The translations under genes were made by a program, and so were the position numbers. From contig NZ_QJJK01000004.1 of the NCBI RefSeq assembly GCF_003201475.1, positions 8,631 through 72,630 of the forward strand: DNA of 64,000 nucleotides, written 5' to 3'. Below, piece by piece: positions 18,924 to 27,695 of the stretch; position 1 is the stretch's first letter, and each line of letters begins with the position of its first letter. The notes beneath the pieces are model-generated. The model was given only the letters and a program-made list of their open reading frames with translations, did no database searches and was not told where the DNA came from. Source of the stretch: Chelatococcus asaccharovorans. Its GTDB lineage: Bacteria; Pseudomonadota; Alphaproteobacteria; Rhizobiales; Beijerinckiaceae.

Positions 18924-19958
18924 ATGACGGTATCCCTTCTGGCAGGCCTCACCGGCGTCGGGCTCGCTGCGGCAGGGGTCTCAGCGGCTCTCGTCCGCCT
19001 GCTCTTCCCACTCATGCAGCGCTATGCGCTGGCGCGTCCGAACGCCCGTTCCAGCCACCGCGTGCCGACGCCGCAAGGCGGGGGCATCGCCGTTCTGGCC
19101 GCCGTGCTCGCCGCGGGTGGGGCCGGGGTCTGGATACTGGCGCCGGCGGCGTTGCTGCCCCTTGCTGTCGTGGCGGTTGCCGCCGTCGCACTGGCTGTGG
19201 TCGGCGCTATGGATGATATCCGCCCGCTGCCGGTGCTGCCGCGGCTTGCCATCCAGATCGGCGCGGTTGCCTTCGGGCTGATCGCCGCGGGCGATATCAG
19301 GCTGTTTCCGGCCATCCTCCCGGCACCCGTGGAGTTCGTGCTCGTCGTCCTGGCCGGCGTCTGGTTCGTCAACCTCGTCAATTTCATGGACGGGCTCGAC
19401 TGGATCACGGTTGCGGAAGTCGTACCCGTCACGGCGGCACTGGCCGCGTTCACGCTGATGGGCGCGCTGCCGATCGATGTAGGGATCGTCGCGGTGGGGC
19501 TGTGCGGGGCGATGATCGGCTTCGCGCCCTTCAACCGCCCGGTGGCGAGGCTCTTCCTGGGCGATGTCGGCTCGCTCCCCATCGGCCTGATCCTCGGGTT
19601 CATGCTCTACCGTCTGGCGGGGGGAGGGCATCTCGCCGCGGCACTTCTCCTGCCGCTGTACTATCTCGCAGATGCGACGCTGACGCTCCTCCTGCGCCTC
19701 AAGCGCGGCGAGAAGGTCTGGCAGGCCCATCGCAGTCATTTCTACCAGCGTGCCACCGACAACGGCTTCACGGTGATGGATGTCGTCGGAACGGTCTTCG
19801 CGCTCAATCTTGGGCTCGCCGCCCTGGCGACGGCCGCGCTCCTCGTCGATGGGCCGCTCGTCACGGCCGGGCTCGTCGTGGCCGGCATCGGCGCGGTGGC
19901 CGTCGTGCTGGCGCGCTTCTCCCGGCCGCGTCCGGCTCTCGCGGGACGGAGGGGCTGA
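18924..19958 (+). CDS. Glycosyltransferase family 4: polyprenyl-phosphate sugar-1-phosphate transferase (WbpL/WecA-like)
   Basis: A 344-residue multi-pass membrane enzyme of the MraY/WecA superfamily, with about ten hydrophobic segments. It carries the sequence RPNARSSHRVPTPQGGGIAVL, the acidic motif VNFMDGLDWIT, and FLGDVGSLPIGLILG near the active site. It transfers an N-acetylhexosamine-1-phosphate from a UDP-sugar to undecaprenyl phosphate, the first step of O-antigen synthesis. The stop overlaps the next gene's ATG by one base. With the neighbouring reductase and dehydratase it matches the P. aeruginosa WbpL/WbpV/WbpM and Rhizobium WreU/WreQ/WreV sets, which begin O-antigen with QuiNAc or FucNAc. 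Confidence 0.87.
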   Translation: MTVSLLAGLTGVGLAAAGVSAALVRLLFPLMQRYALARPNARSSHRVPTPQGGGIAVLAAVLAAGGAGVWILAPAALLPLAVVAVAAVALAVVGAMDDIRPLPVLPRLAIQIGAVAFGLIAAGDIRLFPAILPAPVEFVLVVLAGVWFVNLVNFMDGLDWITVAEVVPVTAALAAFTLMGALPIDVGIVAVGLCGAMIGFAPFNRPVARLFLGDVGSLPIGLILGFMLYRLAGGGHLAAALLLPLYYLADATLTLLLRLKRGEKVWQAHRSHFYQRATDNGFTVMDVVGTVFALNLGLAALATAALLVDGPLVTAGLVVAGIGAVAVVLARFSRPRPALAGRRG

Positions 19959-20890
19959 TGGCGCGGCGGGTCCTCCTGACCGGTGCGACGGGCTTTGTCG
20001 GGCGCCATCTCACCGCCGATCTCCTGCGCGCCGGCTACACCGTCCGCGCGGCCACGCGCCGGCCGGTGACCTTGCCGGCTGACGTCGAGCAGGTCGTCGT
20101 GGGGGATCTCGATCGCCCGATCGATTGGCGCGCGGCGCTTGCCGGGGTGGACGCGGTCGTCCACGCGGCGGGGATCGCCCACGCGGGGCCGGGCATCGCC
20201 GAGGAGCGCTACCATCGCATCAATACGCTGGCGACGGTGGCGCTCGCCGAAGCCGCCGGGCTCGAACGCCGCTTCGTCTTCATCTCCTCCATCCGTGCCC
20301 AGACCGGCCCGACCGCCGCGCGCGTGCTGACGGAGAACGATCCTCTCCAGCCCGAGGATGCCTATGGCCGCTCGAAACGCGCGGCCGAGGAGGCCTTGGC
20401 GCAGCGTGGCGGGGCCTGGGCGGCGCTGCGACCGGTCCTCGTGTACGGCGAAGGCGTCGGGGGCAATATGGGCGCCCTGCTGCGGCTGGCGCGCCTTCCC
20501 CTGCCGCTGCCGCTGAAAAGCCTGACGGGCCGGCGCTCACTCCTGGCCGTCGAGACGCTGGCCGGGGCGGTGCGGCATATGCTGGAGCTGCCCGAAGCGC
20601 CGCGCCGGGCCTTCATCGTGGCCGATCCCGAGCCGGTGACGGTGGGCGAGATCGTCGCTGCCCTGCGGCAGGGCCTAGGGCGAGCGCCGGGGCTTATCGC
20701 GGTCCCTGAAGGCCTGCTGCGGTCGTTATGCGTGCTGGCCGGGAAGAGCGATGCCTTTGCGCGGCTCGCCGGTTCGCTCGCGGTCGATGCCGCAGCCCTC
20801 AGGCAGAGCGGCTTTGTGCCGGAGGTGCAGACGCTGCCGCAGCTGCGTCGGCTGTCGGCCGCGACTTTCGCGCGGCAAATTCGGGAATAG
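19958..20890 (+). CDS. NAD-dependent sugar-nucleotide epimerase/reductase (WbpV/WreQ-like)
   Basis: A 310-residue extended short-chain dehydrogenase. The NAD-binding motif LLTGATGFVGRHL is at the very start, a catalytic Ser lies in VFISSIRAQ, and the Tyr/Lys pair is in DAYGRSKRAAEE. The ATG at 19958 was chosen because it places the Rossmann motif at the N-terminus and overlaps the previous stop. By analogy it reduces UDP-4-keto-6-deoxy-GlcNAc to UDP-QuiNAc, or epimerises UDP-GlcNAc, for the GT4 enzyme before it. Its last 92 bp overlap tail to tail with the dehydratase gene on the other strand. Confidence 0.83.
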   Translation: MARRVLLTGATGFVGRHLTADLLRAGYTVRAATRRPVTLPADVEQVVVGDLDRPIDWRAALAGVDAVVHAAGIAHAGPGIAEERYHRINTLATVALAEAAGLERRFVFISSIRAQTGPTAARVLTENDPLQPEDAYGRSKRAAEEALAQRGGAWAALRPVLVYGEGVGGNMGALLRLARLPLPLPLKSLTGRRSLLAVETLAGAVRHMLELPEAPRRAFIVADPEPVTVGEIVAALRQGLGRAPGLIAVPEGLLRSLCVLAGKSDAFARLAGSLAVDAAALRQSGFVPEVQTLPQLRRLSAATFARQIRE

Positions 20891-22844
20891 CCTCTTCGAG
20901 GATCGCTTCGGCGGCAAGGCGATCGCCACGCGTGATGGCCTCCACGAGGGCGGCCAGGCGCGCCGCAAGATACTGGCGATCGGCGAACAGGGGCTTGGCG
21001 GCCATGACGCCGTCAATACCGGTTTCGGCCATCGGCTCCTGCTGGCTGAACAGGATCTCATGCAGCCGCTCGCCGGGGCGGATGCCGGTCTCGACGATGT
21101 CGATATCGGTGCCCGGCTCGAAGCCGGCCAGGCGGATCATGCGCTCGGCGAGCGCATAGATGCGGACCGGCTGACCCATCTTGAGCACATAGACGGAGGC
21201 CTGTTCACGGGGTGCGGCGTTGCTCGTGACCGGAGCGGGTGAGGGTGTTCCAGTCTGCCGGCCCTCGCCATCGGCGTGGGATGCCGCCGTGATGACGAGG
21301 TCGACGGCCTCGCGCACGGTCATGAAATAGCGCACCATGTCACGATGGGTGACGGTCACCGGGCCGCCACGCGCGATCTGCGCCTTGAATTTCGGGACAA
21401 CCGAGCCATTCGAGCCGAGCACATTGCCGAACCGGACAGCGATGAGGCGCGTGCCGCCATTCTGGTGGCCGGTGCCACCCGCGGCGCTGGCCATCTCCGC
21501 GTCAAGCGCTTGCGCGTACATCTCGGCGAAACGCTTGGTGGCGCCGAGCATCGACACCGGCTCGATGGCCTTGTCGGTGGAGATCATCACCATCGCCTTG
21601 GCGCCGTTCGCGACCGCCGCATCCGCCACGTTCATCGAGCCGAAGACATTGGTGCGAATGCCTTCGCCCCAATCCTGCTCGAGATAGGGCACGTGTTTCA
21701 GCGCCGCGGCGTGGAAGACGACATCAGGCTTGAACTGCGCGAACAGCCCGTCCATGCGCATCCGGTCGCGCACATCGGCGATGGCGCCTTCGACCTTCGT
21801 GTCCGTGCCGAGGGTCGCCAGGGCTTCCGTGATCTGATGCAGGGCGGGCTCGGAGTTCTCGATGACGAGGATATGGGACGCGCCGAAGGCGGCCGACCTG
21901 AGGCACAGCTCGCTGCCGATGGAGCCGCCGCCCCCGGTGACGATGATGCGCCGCCCGCGCACGAAGCGGGCGAGGCGCGCACGATCGATCTCGACCGTCG
22001 GCCGCAGCAAGAGGTCCTCGATCTCGACGGGCTGGAGGGCCGCGGCGCTCACCCCTTCCTCGACGTCCTGCATGCGTGACAGGGGCAGGCCGAGGCGCCG
22101 CGCCCGGAGAAGAAGGTCCGTGCCCTCCGCATCGCTGCCGTGGTCGCCCGTCAGGGCGTTCTGGGTCAGCACAAGCCGGCGGATGGAGACGCCGCGCTCC
22201 CGGAATTCCTCGACCACCCGTTCCAGATCGGCGAAGCTGCCAAGCACGGGGACGCCGCGGATGACCTGGCCGAGTTCGCCCTGGCGCGGCGAGAGGATGC
22301 CCTCCGCCGCGATCTTGCGGAAGGCGCCCGATTCGATGGCGCGCAGCAGCGCCTCGATATCCGTGCCACGCCCCAGGAGCAACGCCGGATGGGCGCCATC
22401 CTTGGCATGGGTTCTGGCCTGCTCGTATTTCAGATAGCGGTAGGCGAGGCGTGGGCCACCGAGCAGCGCGACCTGCAGCAGCCAGTAGAGCGCGATGGTG
22501 ATCTTGCCGAAGAAGAAGAAGCCGTAGAACGTCGACGACGCCAGCACATAGTCGACGACCAGGAGCGTCAGGGCCAGCACCGTCGCGGCCCGGACGATGT
22601 TCGACAGGTCCGGCAGCGAGGCGAAGCGCCACTTCGACTTGTAGAGCGAGAACAGCCAGTAGATGGCCGCGGCATAGAGCAGGAAGACCGGCAGAATCGA
22701 CGGCAAGAGCTCCAGTCGGGTCGCGAGCCGCCCCCCCTCGAAACGGATGACGAAAGCGAGCGTGACGGCAAGCGCCGTCGCGACGAGATCGTGGATCACG
22801 ATCAACGTCTTCTTGAGGGAGGGGATGAGGTCAAGCCGGGCCAT
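20799..22844 (-). CDS. UDP-GlcNAc 4,6-dehydratase, membrane type (WbpM/CapD family)
   Basis: About 681 residues: four N-terminal transmembrane helices, a first Rossmann-like domain (LLGRGTDIEALLRAIESG), then the catalytic dehydratase domain with VTGGGGSIGSELC. The active site reads STDKAIEPVSMLGATKR, where methionine replaces the usual tyrosine, a hallmark of WbpM/FlaA1 enzymes. It makes UDP-2-acetamido-2,6-dideoxy-4-keto-hexose for O-antigen or capsule. The ATG at 22844 is preferred to the in-frame GTG at 22868 because it gives the family-like N-terminus. The unusual Ala/Pro/Ser-rich C-terminal tail lies entirely in the antisense overlap with the reductase gene, so it may be a recent extension. 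Confidence 0.9.
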   Translation of the reverse strand: MARLDLIPSLKKTLIVIHDLVATALAVTLAFVIRFEGGRLATRLELLPSILPVFLLYAAAIYWLFSLYKSKWRFASLPDLSNIVRAATVLALTLLVVDYVLASSTFYGFFFFGKITIALYWLLQVALLGGPRLAYRYLKYEQARTHAKDGAHPALLLGRGTDIEALLRAIESGAFRKIAAEGILSPRQGELGQVIRGVPVLGSFADLERVVEEFRERGVSIRRLVLTQNALTGDHGSDAEGTDLLLRARRLGLPLSRMQDVEEGVSAAALQPVEIEDLLLRPTVEIDRARLARFVRGRRIIVTGGGGSIGSELCLRSAAFGASHILVIENSEPALHQITEALATLGTDTKVEGAIADVRDRMRMDGLFAQFKPDVVFHAAALKHVPYLEQDWGEGIRTNVFGSMNVADAAVANGAKAMVMISTDKAIEPVSMLGATKRFAEMYAQALDAEMASAAGGTGHQNGGTRLIAVRFGNVLGSNGSVVPKFKAQIARGGPVTVTHRDMVRYFMTVREAVDLVITAASHADGEGRQTGTPSPAPVTSNAAPREQASVYVLKMGQPVRIYALAERMIRLAGFEPGTDIDIVETGIRPGERLHEILFSQQEPMAETGIDGVMAAKPLFADRQYLAARLAALVEAITRGDRLAAEAILEEAIPEFAARKSRPTADAAAAASAPPAQSRSA

Positions 22845-23149
22845 GGGTCGTGCGGGATATCCGCTCACATCACGCTTTTGTCAATGTGCGAGCGCCGGTG
22901 CGGCGCCATGCCAGCCGAGCTTCGCGCTCAAGATCGACCTTATTGAGTCCATTCGCTTTTCTCGCCATCTCATGGCCCGATTTTTGAGGATAAAGGTCCA
23001 GATGAAGCTTGCCGATCGATTCGATGGCAGGAACCAAACTGAAGCGGAAATATTTCAATAGGTGATTTGCGTGGGTTGCGATTCGACGTGCGCAACCTGC
23101 ACATGCGGAACTGGGCTGGCGGTAACTTATTGTTAAGTTGGACATTGCG
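22845..23149. other. Divergent intergenic region, no gene seen
   Basis: A 305-bp gap between the divergent dehydratase and OpgC-like genes. It is moderately AT-rich from about 22925 to 23145 and should hold both promoters. No RNA gene or repeat is apparent. Confidence 0.4.
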
Positions 23150-24262
23150 ATGAGCGGATCGAGGCGAATTGACGGCATTGATTTCTGGCGGGGGATCGTC
23201 CTCGCGATGATTTTCATCAATCATGTGCCAGGCAATGGCTTCGAGATTATGACGCACCGGCATGTCGGCTTCAGCGATTCGGCAGAGGCCTTCGTGTTCC
23301 TGGCAGGCGTCTCGGTGGTTCTGGCTTATGGCGGTCGCTGTCTCGGAGGCGAGCCGTGGGGTGGCTTTCGCGCCATCATGAGCCGGGTCGTGACGCTCTA
23401 CGGCGTGCAGATCGCCATGTCCTTCGCGGCGATCGTCATCTTTGCCCTCGGCGCGCTGGTCTTCGACGATAACACGATCATGCATGAGCATGGGCGGGAT
23501 CTCTTCCTGTCCAATCCGATGCGGGCCGTGGTCGCGGTGACCGGTCTCAGCCATCAGCTCGGCTATTTCAACATTCTGCCGATTTATATCGTGTTCCTGC
23601 TCTGGGCACCGGTGCTCCTGTTGCTCGCCCGGCTCGACAGCCGTCTGATGCTGGCAGTGTCCGCGTTGATCTACCTGCTTGCGCACGAATATGGCTGGAA
23701 CTTCCCCACCTGGCCGGTCGCGGGAGGCTGGTTTTTCAATCCCTTCGCCTGGCAGTTCCTGTTTGCTGCGGGCATGTTCATCGGCATCAGCCTGCGTGCG
23801 GGCGAGGGCATAGGCTTCGATCGGCGCTTGTTTGCGGTCTGTGTGGCGATCCTGATCGCATCGGCTTTCGTCGTCACCAAGGCTTTCGGTTTTCTGCCCG
23901 CTCTGCCTGCGCAGCTCAACAGCGTGGTCGACATGAGCAAGACCCATCTGGCGCCGATCCGGATGATCCACTTCCTGGCGCTCGCCTATGTGCTCTACCA
24001 CTCGGGACTGACGCTGATGGCCAAGCGCGGCGCCCTGTTTGCGCCGCTCTGCGTGATCGGGCGGCAGAGTCTGCCGGTCTTTGCCGCCGGCTCTATCCTC
24101 AGCGCCATCGGGCAGGTCGTCATCGGCATGCGCACCACCGGCTTCGTCGATGACCTCCTGTTCATCGGCGGCGGGCTCATTCTTCTCTATGCCATCGCGC
24201 TCTATCTCTCCGATCGCGGGAAGGTCACCGCAGACCGGCCTTCCACCACCAAAATGGCGTAG
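23150..24262 (+). CDS. OpgC-family acyltransferase-like membrane protein
   Basis: About 370 residues with some ten hydrophobic segments. The start IDGIDFWRGIVLAMIFINHVPG and the FSDSAEAFVFLAGVSVVLAYGG stretch match the OpgC domain, named after a protein that adds succinyl groups to osmoregulated periplasmic glucans. It likely O-acylates a periplasmic or surface glycan. The ATG at 23150 is chosen; a TTG four codons earlier is also possible. It is divergent from the WbpM-like gene and next to the O-antigen genes, which fits a role in modifying surface polysaccharide. No glucan synthase gene is nearby. Confidence 0.8.
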   Translation: MSGSRRIDGIDFWRGIVLAMIFINHVPGNGFEIMTHRHVGFSDSAEAFVFLAGVSVVLAYGGRCLGGEPWGGFRAIMSRVVTLYGVQIAMSFAAIVIFALGALVFDDNTIMHEHGRDLFLSNPMRAVVAVTGLSHQLGYFNILPIYIVFLLWAPVLLLLARLDSRLMLAVSALIYLLAHEYGWNFPTWPVAGGWFFNPFAWQFLFAAGMFIGISLRAGEGIGFDRRLFAVCVAILIASAFVVTKAFGFLPALPAQLNSVVDMSKTHLAPIRMIHFLALAYVLYHSGLTLMAKRGALFAPLCVIGRQSLPVFAAGSILSAIGQVVIGMRTTGFVDDLLFIGGGLILLYAIALYLSDRGKVTADRPSTTKMA

Positions 24263-24295
24263 TTACGCCTGGGACTGTGCCCTGGACGGCCTTCG

Positions 24296-25807
24296 TCAGG
24301 CGCGGCTGCTCCCCGCCGCGAGCAGAGCCTCCGTGTCGAGATGGCGGCCGATATGGGCGGCGAGCCCATCGAGTGTTTCCTCGATTGTCATGTCGTAGGC
24401 CAGCGCCTTGTCGGCCCTGCCATCCCTGATTGATGGGCCGTCAATTCCGGTTGTCGCCGTGCCGCTTAGCCACGCCAGAAAAGCCCGGCGGAAGGCGTCT
24501 GCCGTGAACAGCCCGTGCAGATAAGTGCCGAGAACCCGGCCATCCGCCGAGCGGGCGCCTTCCGGCCGGCCATCGAGCCGGAACAGGGGGCGGGCACAAT
24601 CTGCGCCGCTGCTGCGACCGAGATGGATCTCGTAGGCTTCGACGGGGGTCGCGTAATCCAGGGCTTCCGCCTGCACCGGCCGCACGGTCTTATCACCGGC
24701 GAGAACCGTGTCGATGGCGAGATGGCCGAGGCCCTCGGCCGTCCCGGCGGGACCTTCGAGGCCGTCGGGGTCGGCGATCGTGCGCCCAAGCATCTGATAG
24801 CCGCCGCACAGGCCGAGGACGGCTCCGCCGCGGCGGATATGGGCCGAAAGGTCGATGTCCCAGCCCGCCGCGCGGAACGCGGCGAGGTCGGCGATCGTCG
24901 CCTTCGAGCCCGGCAGGATGACGAGATCGGCATCGCCGGGCAGGGCCTGCCCGCGCTCTATGAAGGTCAGAGTCACGGATGGCTCGAGCCGCAGCGGGTC
25001 GAGATCGTCGAAATTCGCGATGCGCGGCAGCACCGGCACCGCGATGCGAATGGTCCCGCCTGCGTTCGGGCGCGCGCGGCGCAGGTCCATCGCATCCTCC
25101 GCCGGCAGGCGATCCGCCTCCGGAAACCAGGGCAGGATGCCGAGGGAAGGCCAGCCCGTGCGCGCGGCGATGGTGTCGAGCCCGGCGGCGAACAGCGCGG
25201 GATCGCCGCGGAATTTGTTGATGAGAAAGCCGCGGATCATCGCCCGGTCGTCCGCATCCAGCACCGCATGGGTGCCGACCAGGCTCGCGATGACCCCGCC
25301 GCGGTCGATATCGCCGGCGAGAATGACGGGCACGCCCGCCTCGCGCGCAAAGCCCATATTGGCGATGTCGCCGCCGCGCAGGTTGGTCTCCGCCGGGCTG
25401 CCGGCCCCTTCGACGATGACGAGGTCCGCCTCGCCCGCAAGGCGCGTGAAGCTCTCCATGACGAAGGGCAGGAGGCGCTCGCGCTTGGATGTGAAATCGC
25501 GGGCCTCAAGCCGGCCAAAGCGCTGGCCGTGGACGATGAGCTGCGACCCGCGCTCGCTGTCCGGCTTCAGGAGGATCGGGTTCATATGGACCGACGGCGC
25601 CACCCTGGCCGCCCGCGCCTGCAGGGCCTGCGCCCGCCCGATCTCGCCGCCTTCGACGGCGGCGGCATTGTTCGACATGTTCTGCGGCTTGAACGGCCGC
25701 ACGCGCAGGCCCTGGCCGGCGAAATACCGGCAGAGCCCGGCGACGAGCAGCGACTTGCCGACATTCGAGCCGGTGCCCTGGATCATGATGGCCGGGGTCG
25801 AGGACAT
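24296..25807 (-). CDS. cobQ: Cobyric acid synthase (adenosylcobyrinate amidotransferase)
   Basis: About 503 residues. The N-terminal P-loop synthetase domain begins [21 protein letters not shown] and continues FKPQNMSNN. The C-terminal class I glutamine amidotransferase-like domain contains the catalytic cysteine in [12 protein letters not shown]. It amidates four side-chain carboxylates of adenosylcobyrinic acid a,c-diamide during B12 synthesis. The ATG at 25807 matches the usual length; an ATG at 25864 would add 19 residues of unlikely sequence. It is the last of three cob genes on this strand, separated from cobO by a palindromic repeat. Confidence 0.93.
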   Translation of the reverse strand: MSSTPAIMIQGTGSNVGKSLLVAGLCRYFAGQGLRVRPFKPQNMSNNAAAVEGGEIGRAQALQARAARVAPSVHMNPILLKPDSERGSQLIVHGQRFGRLEARDFTSKRERLLPFVMESFTRLAGEADLVIVEGAGSPAETNLRGGDIANMGFAREAGVPVILAGDIDRGGVIASLVGTHAVLDADDRAMIRGFLINKFRGDPALFAAGLDTIAARTGWPSLGILPWFPEADRLPAEDAMDLRRARPNAGGTIRIAVPVLPRIANFDDLDPLRLEPSVTLTFIERGQALPGDADLVILPGSKATIADLAAFRAAGWDIDLSAHIRRGGAVLGLCGGYQMLGRTIADPDGLEGPAGTAEGLGHLAIDTVLAGDKTVRPVQAEALDYATPVEAYEIHLGRSSGADCARPLFRLDGRPEGARSADGRVLGTYLHGLFTADAFRRAFLAWLSGTATTGIDGPSIRDGRADKALAYDMTIEETLDGLAAHIGRHLDTEALLAAGSSRA

Positions 25808-25890
25808 ATCAGCTTTCTGCTTCGACGATCTCGTCATAGCCGCGATTCCAGGACCAATCGACATTCAACTGGAATTCCACGCTCGCGCGC

Positions 25891-26021
25891 GTGTCATCCC
25901 CGGCGGCCGGCTTTGCCGGCCGGGAAGGGGATCCATGAAATGGGGCCAGAAAGGGGACCATGAACGACGCGTCTGATCTCTGGATCCCCTTCCCGCCGCT
26001 GCGCGACGCCGGGGATGACAC
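25891..26021. repeat. Palindromic dispersed repeat between cobO and cobQ
   Basis: A 131-bp element with a perfect 15-bp terminal inverted repeat (25891-25905 and 26007-26021) and a perfect inner 14-bp inverted repeat (25922-25935 and 25981-25994). It shares the GTCATCCC...GGGATGAC ends with the element at 1915-2059 and is of the Rhizobiales intergenic type. It lies inside the cob operon and could form a long mRNA hairpin that alters expression of cobQ relative to cobO. Confidence 0.85.
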
Positions 26022-26070
26022 AGAGGTTCCCGAGCCATGCTTCCGGCGTAGGCACTGTGCAACGAAGAAA

Positions 26071-26679
26071 TCAAAACTCGATGCCCTCCTGCGCGCGCAC
26101 GCCCGCCTCGAAATGGTGCTTCACCGGCGTCATTTCGGTCACGAGGTCCGCAGCCGCGATGAGCTCCGGCTTGGCGTTGCGGCCGGTGACGATCACGTGC
26201 AGGTCCGGGCGGCGCGCGGACAGGGTCTCGACCACCTCGGCCAGGGGCAGGTAGTCGTAGCGCAGCGCGATATTGAGCTCATCGAGGATGACGAGCCGGG
26301 TGGCGGGATCCGCCATGAGGTCTTTCGCCTTCTCCCAGGCGCGCGTCGCGGCGGCGATGTCGCGGGCTTTGTCCTGGGTCTCCCAGGTGAAGCCCTCGCC
26401 CATGCTGTACCAGCGCACCTGATCGCCGAAGGCCTCGAGCGCCTTGCGCTCACCGGTGGACCAGGCGCCCTTGATGAACTGCACGACGCCGACGGTCCAG
26501 CCATGGCCAAGGGCGCGCAGCATGAGCCCGAAGGCCGCCGTCGACTTGCCCTTGCCCTTGCCGGTATGGACGATGAGAAGGCCCTTCTCGATGGTTTTGG
26601 AGGCGACCTCGGCATCCTGGGCGGCCTTACGCTTGGCCATCTTCTCGCGATGGCGCGCGTCGTCGGTACTCAAGCTCAT
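26071..26679 (-). CDS. cobO: Cob(I)yrinic acid a,c-diamide adenosyltransferase
   Basis: A 202-residue CobO/BtuR-family enzyme that transfers the adenosyl group of ATP to cob(I)alamin precursors. The phosphate-binding loop is LLIVHTGKGKGKSTAAFGL, followed by VGVVQFIKGAW and the Walker B-like LVILDELNIALRYDYL. The ATG at 26679 has an AGAGGAA ribosome-binding site 5 bp upstream and is chosen over an in-frame TTG at 26694. It lies between cobU (58-bp gap) and cobQ in one probable operon. Confidence 0.94.
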   Translation of the reverse strand: MSLSTDDARHREKMAKRKAAQDAEVASKTIEKGLLIVHTGKGKGKSTAAFGLMLRALGHGWTVGVVQFIKGAWSTGERKALEAFGDQVRWYSMGEGFTWETQDKARDIAAATRAWEKAKDLMADPATRLVILDELNIALRYDYLPLAEVVETLSARRPDLHVIVTGRNAKPELIAAADLVTEMTPVKHHFEAGVRAQEGIEF

Positions 26680-26737
26680 ATATTCCTCTGACAATCTTGC
26701 CTCGGGATATCCCGCGCGGGGTGGTCGCGAAACGGAC

Positions 26738-27265
26738 CTATTTCAGCTTCAGGGGCAGGCCGGCCGCGACCATGATGACCTCATCGGCAACGGCGGCGAC
26801 ACGCTGGTTGATGAGGCCGGCCTGGTCGCGAAAGGCGCGCGCCAGGGCATTGTCCGGCACGATGCCGAGACCGACCTCGTTGCTGACGATGACGACGGGG
26901 CGGTCATTGGCCTCCAGCCGGGTGATCAGCCGGTCGCATTCGCCGCTGACATCGTATTCCGCCAGCATGACATTCGTCAGCCACAGCGTCAGGCAGTCGA
27001 TCAACATCGGTACGCCCGGCGGCGCATCATCCATGACCGCGACGATGTCGATGGGCTCCTCGCGGGTGATCCATCCCTCGCCCCGGCGGTCGCGGTGCTG
27101 GGCGATGCGCGCGGCCATCTCGTCGTCGCGAGGCTCGCTTGTGGCGAGGTAGATCCATGGCGGCGGCAGCGACGTGATGCGGGCTTCGGCTGTGCGGCTC
27201 TTGCCGGAGCGAGCGCCGCCGAGGATCAGGGACAGGAAGGGACGTGGTGGACTAGCCTGGGGCAT
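26738..27265 (-). CDS. cobU: Bifunctional adenosylcobinamide kinase / adenosylcobinamide-phosphate guanylyltransferase
   Basis: A 175-residue enzyme with P-loop LILGGARSGKSRTAE near the N-terminus, then RIAQHRDRRGEGWITREEP, the family motif with the guanylylated His, and LIDCLTLWLTNVM and VIVSNEVGLGIVPDN. It phosphorylates adenosylcobinamide and attaches GMP ahead of lower-ligand joining in B12 synthesis. It is the first gene of the cobU-cobO-cobQ group. No cobalamin riboswitch could be recognised upstream in 27266-27695. Confidence 0.94.
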   Translation of the reverse strand: MPQASPPRPFLSLILGGARSGKSRTAEARITSLPPPWIYLATSEPRDDEMAARIAQHRDRRGEGWITREEPIDIVAVMDDAPPGVPMLIDCLTLWLTNVMLAEYDVSGECDRLITRLEANDRPVVIVSNEVGLGIVPDNALARAFRDQAGLINQRVAAVADEVIMVAAGLPLKLK

Positions 27266-27695
27266 CAGCCATTGGTCTCACGCCCATCGGCGCAATGCAA
27301 GGCGCGCGCGCGTTCCAAAACAGGAACCGGCCCGGCAGGTTCGCAAGGCTGGGAGGGGGCACCGGAGAACGGTCCAGCCACACGGCCCTGCCGAGCCGAT
27401 CGACAATCCTTCGTCCCTGCCGCATGTGAAGTCAAACGGAGCCGGGCGCCGATCGGCAGGCCTGCATTTAAACCGGCGCCGGGCTGTGCGTTGGCACACG
27501 CCGGCATGCACCTGCGACGAAACGCGAACGGTATGTCGCAATGGACCGACAGGGCGGCAACGGATCGACAGGGGCAAGGGATCGACAGGGGCAAGGGATC
27601 GACCCGGCCCGGCTTGCGCGGCACCGGCGCGCGAAGCCCGTTTCGCCGCCTATCCAGCGGTGATAAGGCTGAAGCGTTTCAAGAGGCCGAGCTCC
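27266..27695. other. Gene-free divergent region between cobU and the aminotransferase
   Basis: These 430 bp should contain both divergent promoters. I looked on the cobU strand for the conserved B12-box and core of a cobalamin riboswitch and did not find them. Several frames are open through this high-GC stretch, but none has a plausible start or composition. The only clear structure is the 17-bp tandem repeat at 27545-27605. Confidence 0.4.
27545..27605 (+). repeat. 17-bp tandem repeat
   Basis: Two perfect 17-bp units (GGATCGACAGGGGCAAG at 27562-27578 and 27579-27595) are followed by a partial third unit to 27605 and preceded by a diverged unit from 27545. They lie about 90 bp before the aminotransferase start and could be a polymerase-slippage tract or an iterated binding site. 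Confidence 0.75.

Noticed and set aside
17669-19015. Long minus-strand open frame opposite the metallo-hydrolase gene
   Set aside because: The opposite strand has HLHLDH and full-length family similarity; the minus frame lacks any motif.
24515-25963. Long plus-strand open frame opposite cobQ
   Set aside because: Translation has no motif and skewed composition; the minus strand encodes complete CobQ with P-loop and amidotransferase cysteine.
27545-27605. Possible CRISPR array because of tandem repeats
   Set aside because: The 17-bp units are directly adjacent with no spacers and there are no cas genes in the window.
27266-27695. Possible small genes in the cobU-aminotransferase gap
   Set aside because: Several frames are open only because of high GC; none has a ribosome-binding site, a recognisable family or normal composition.
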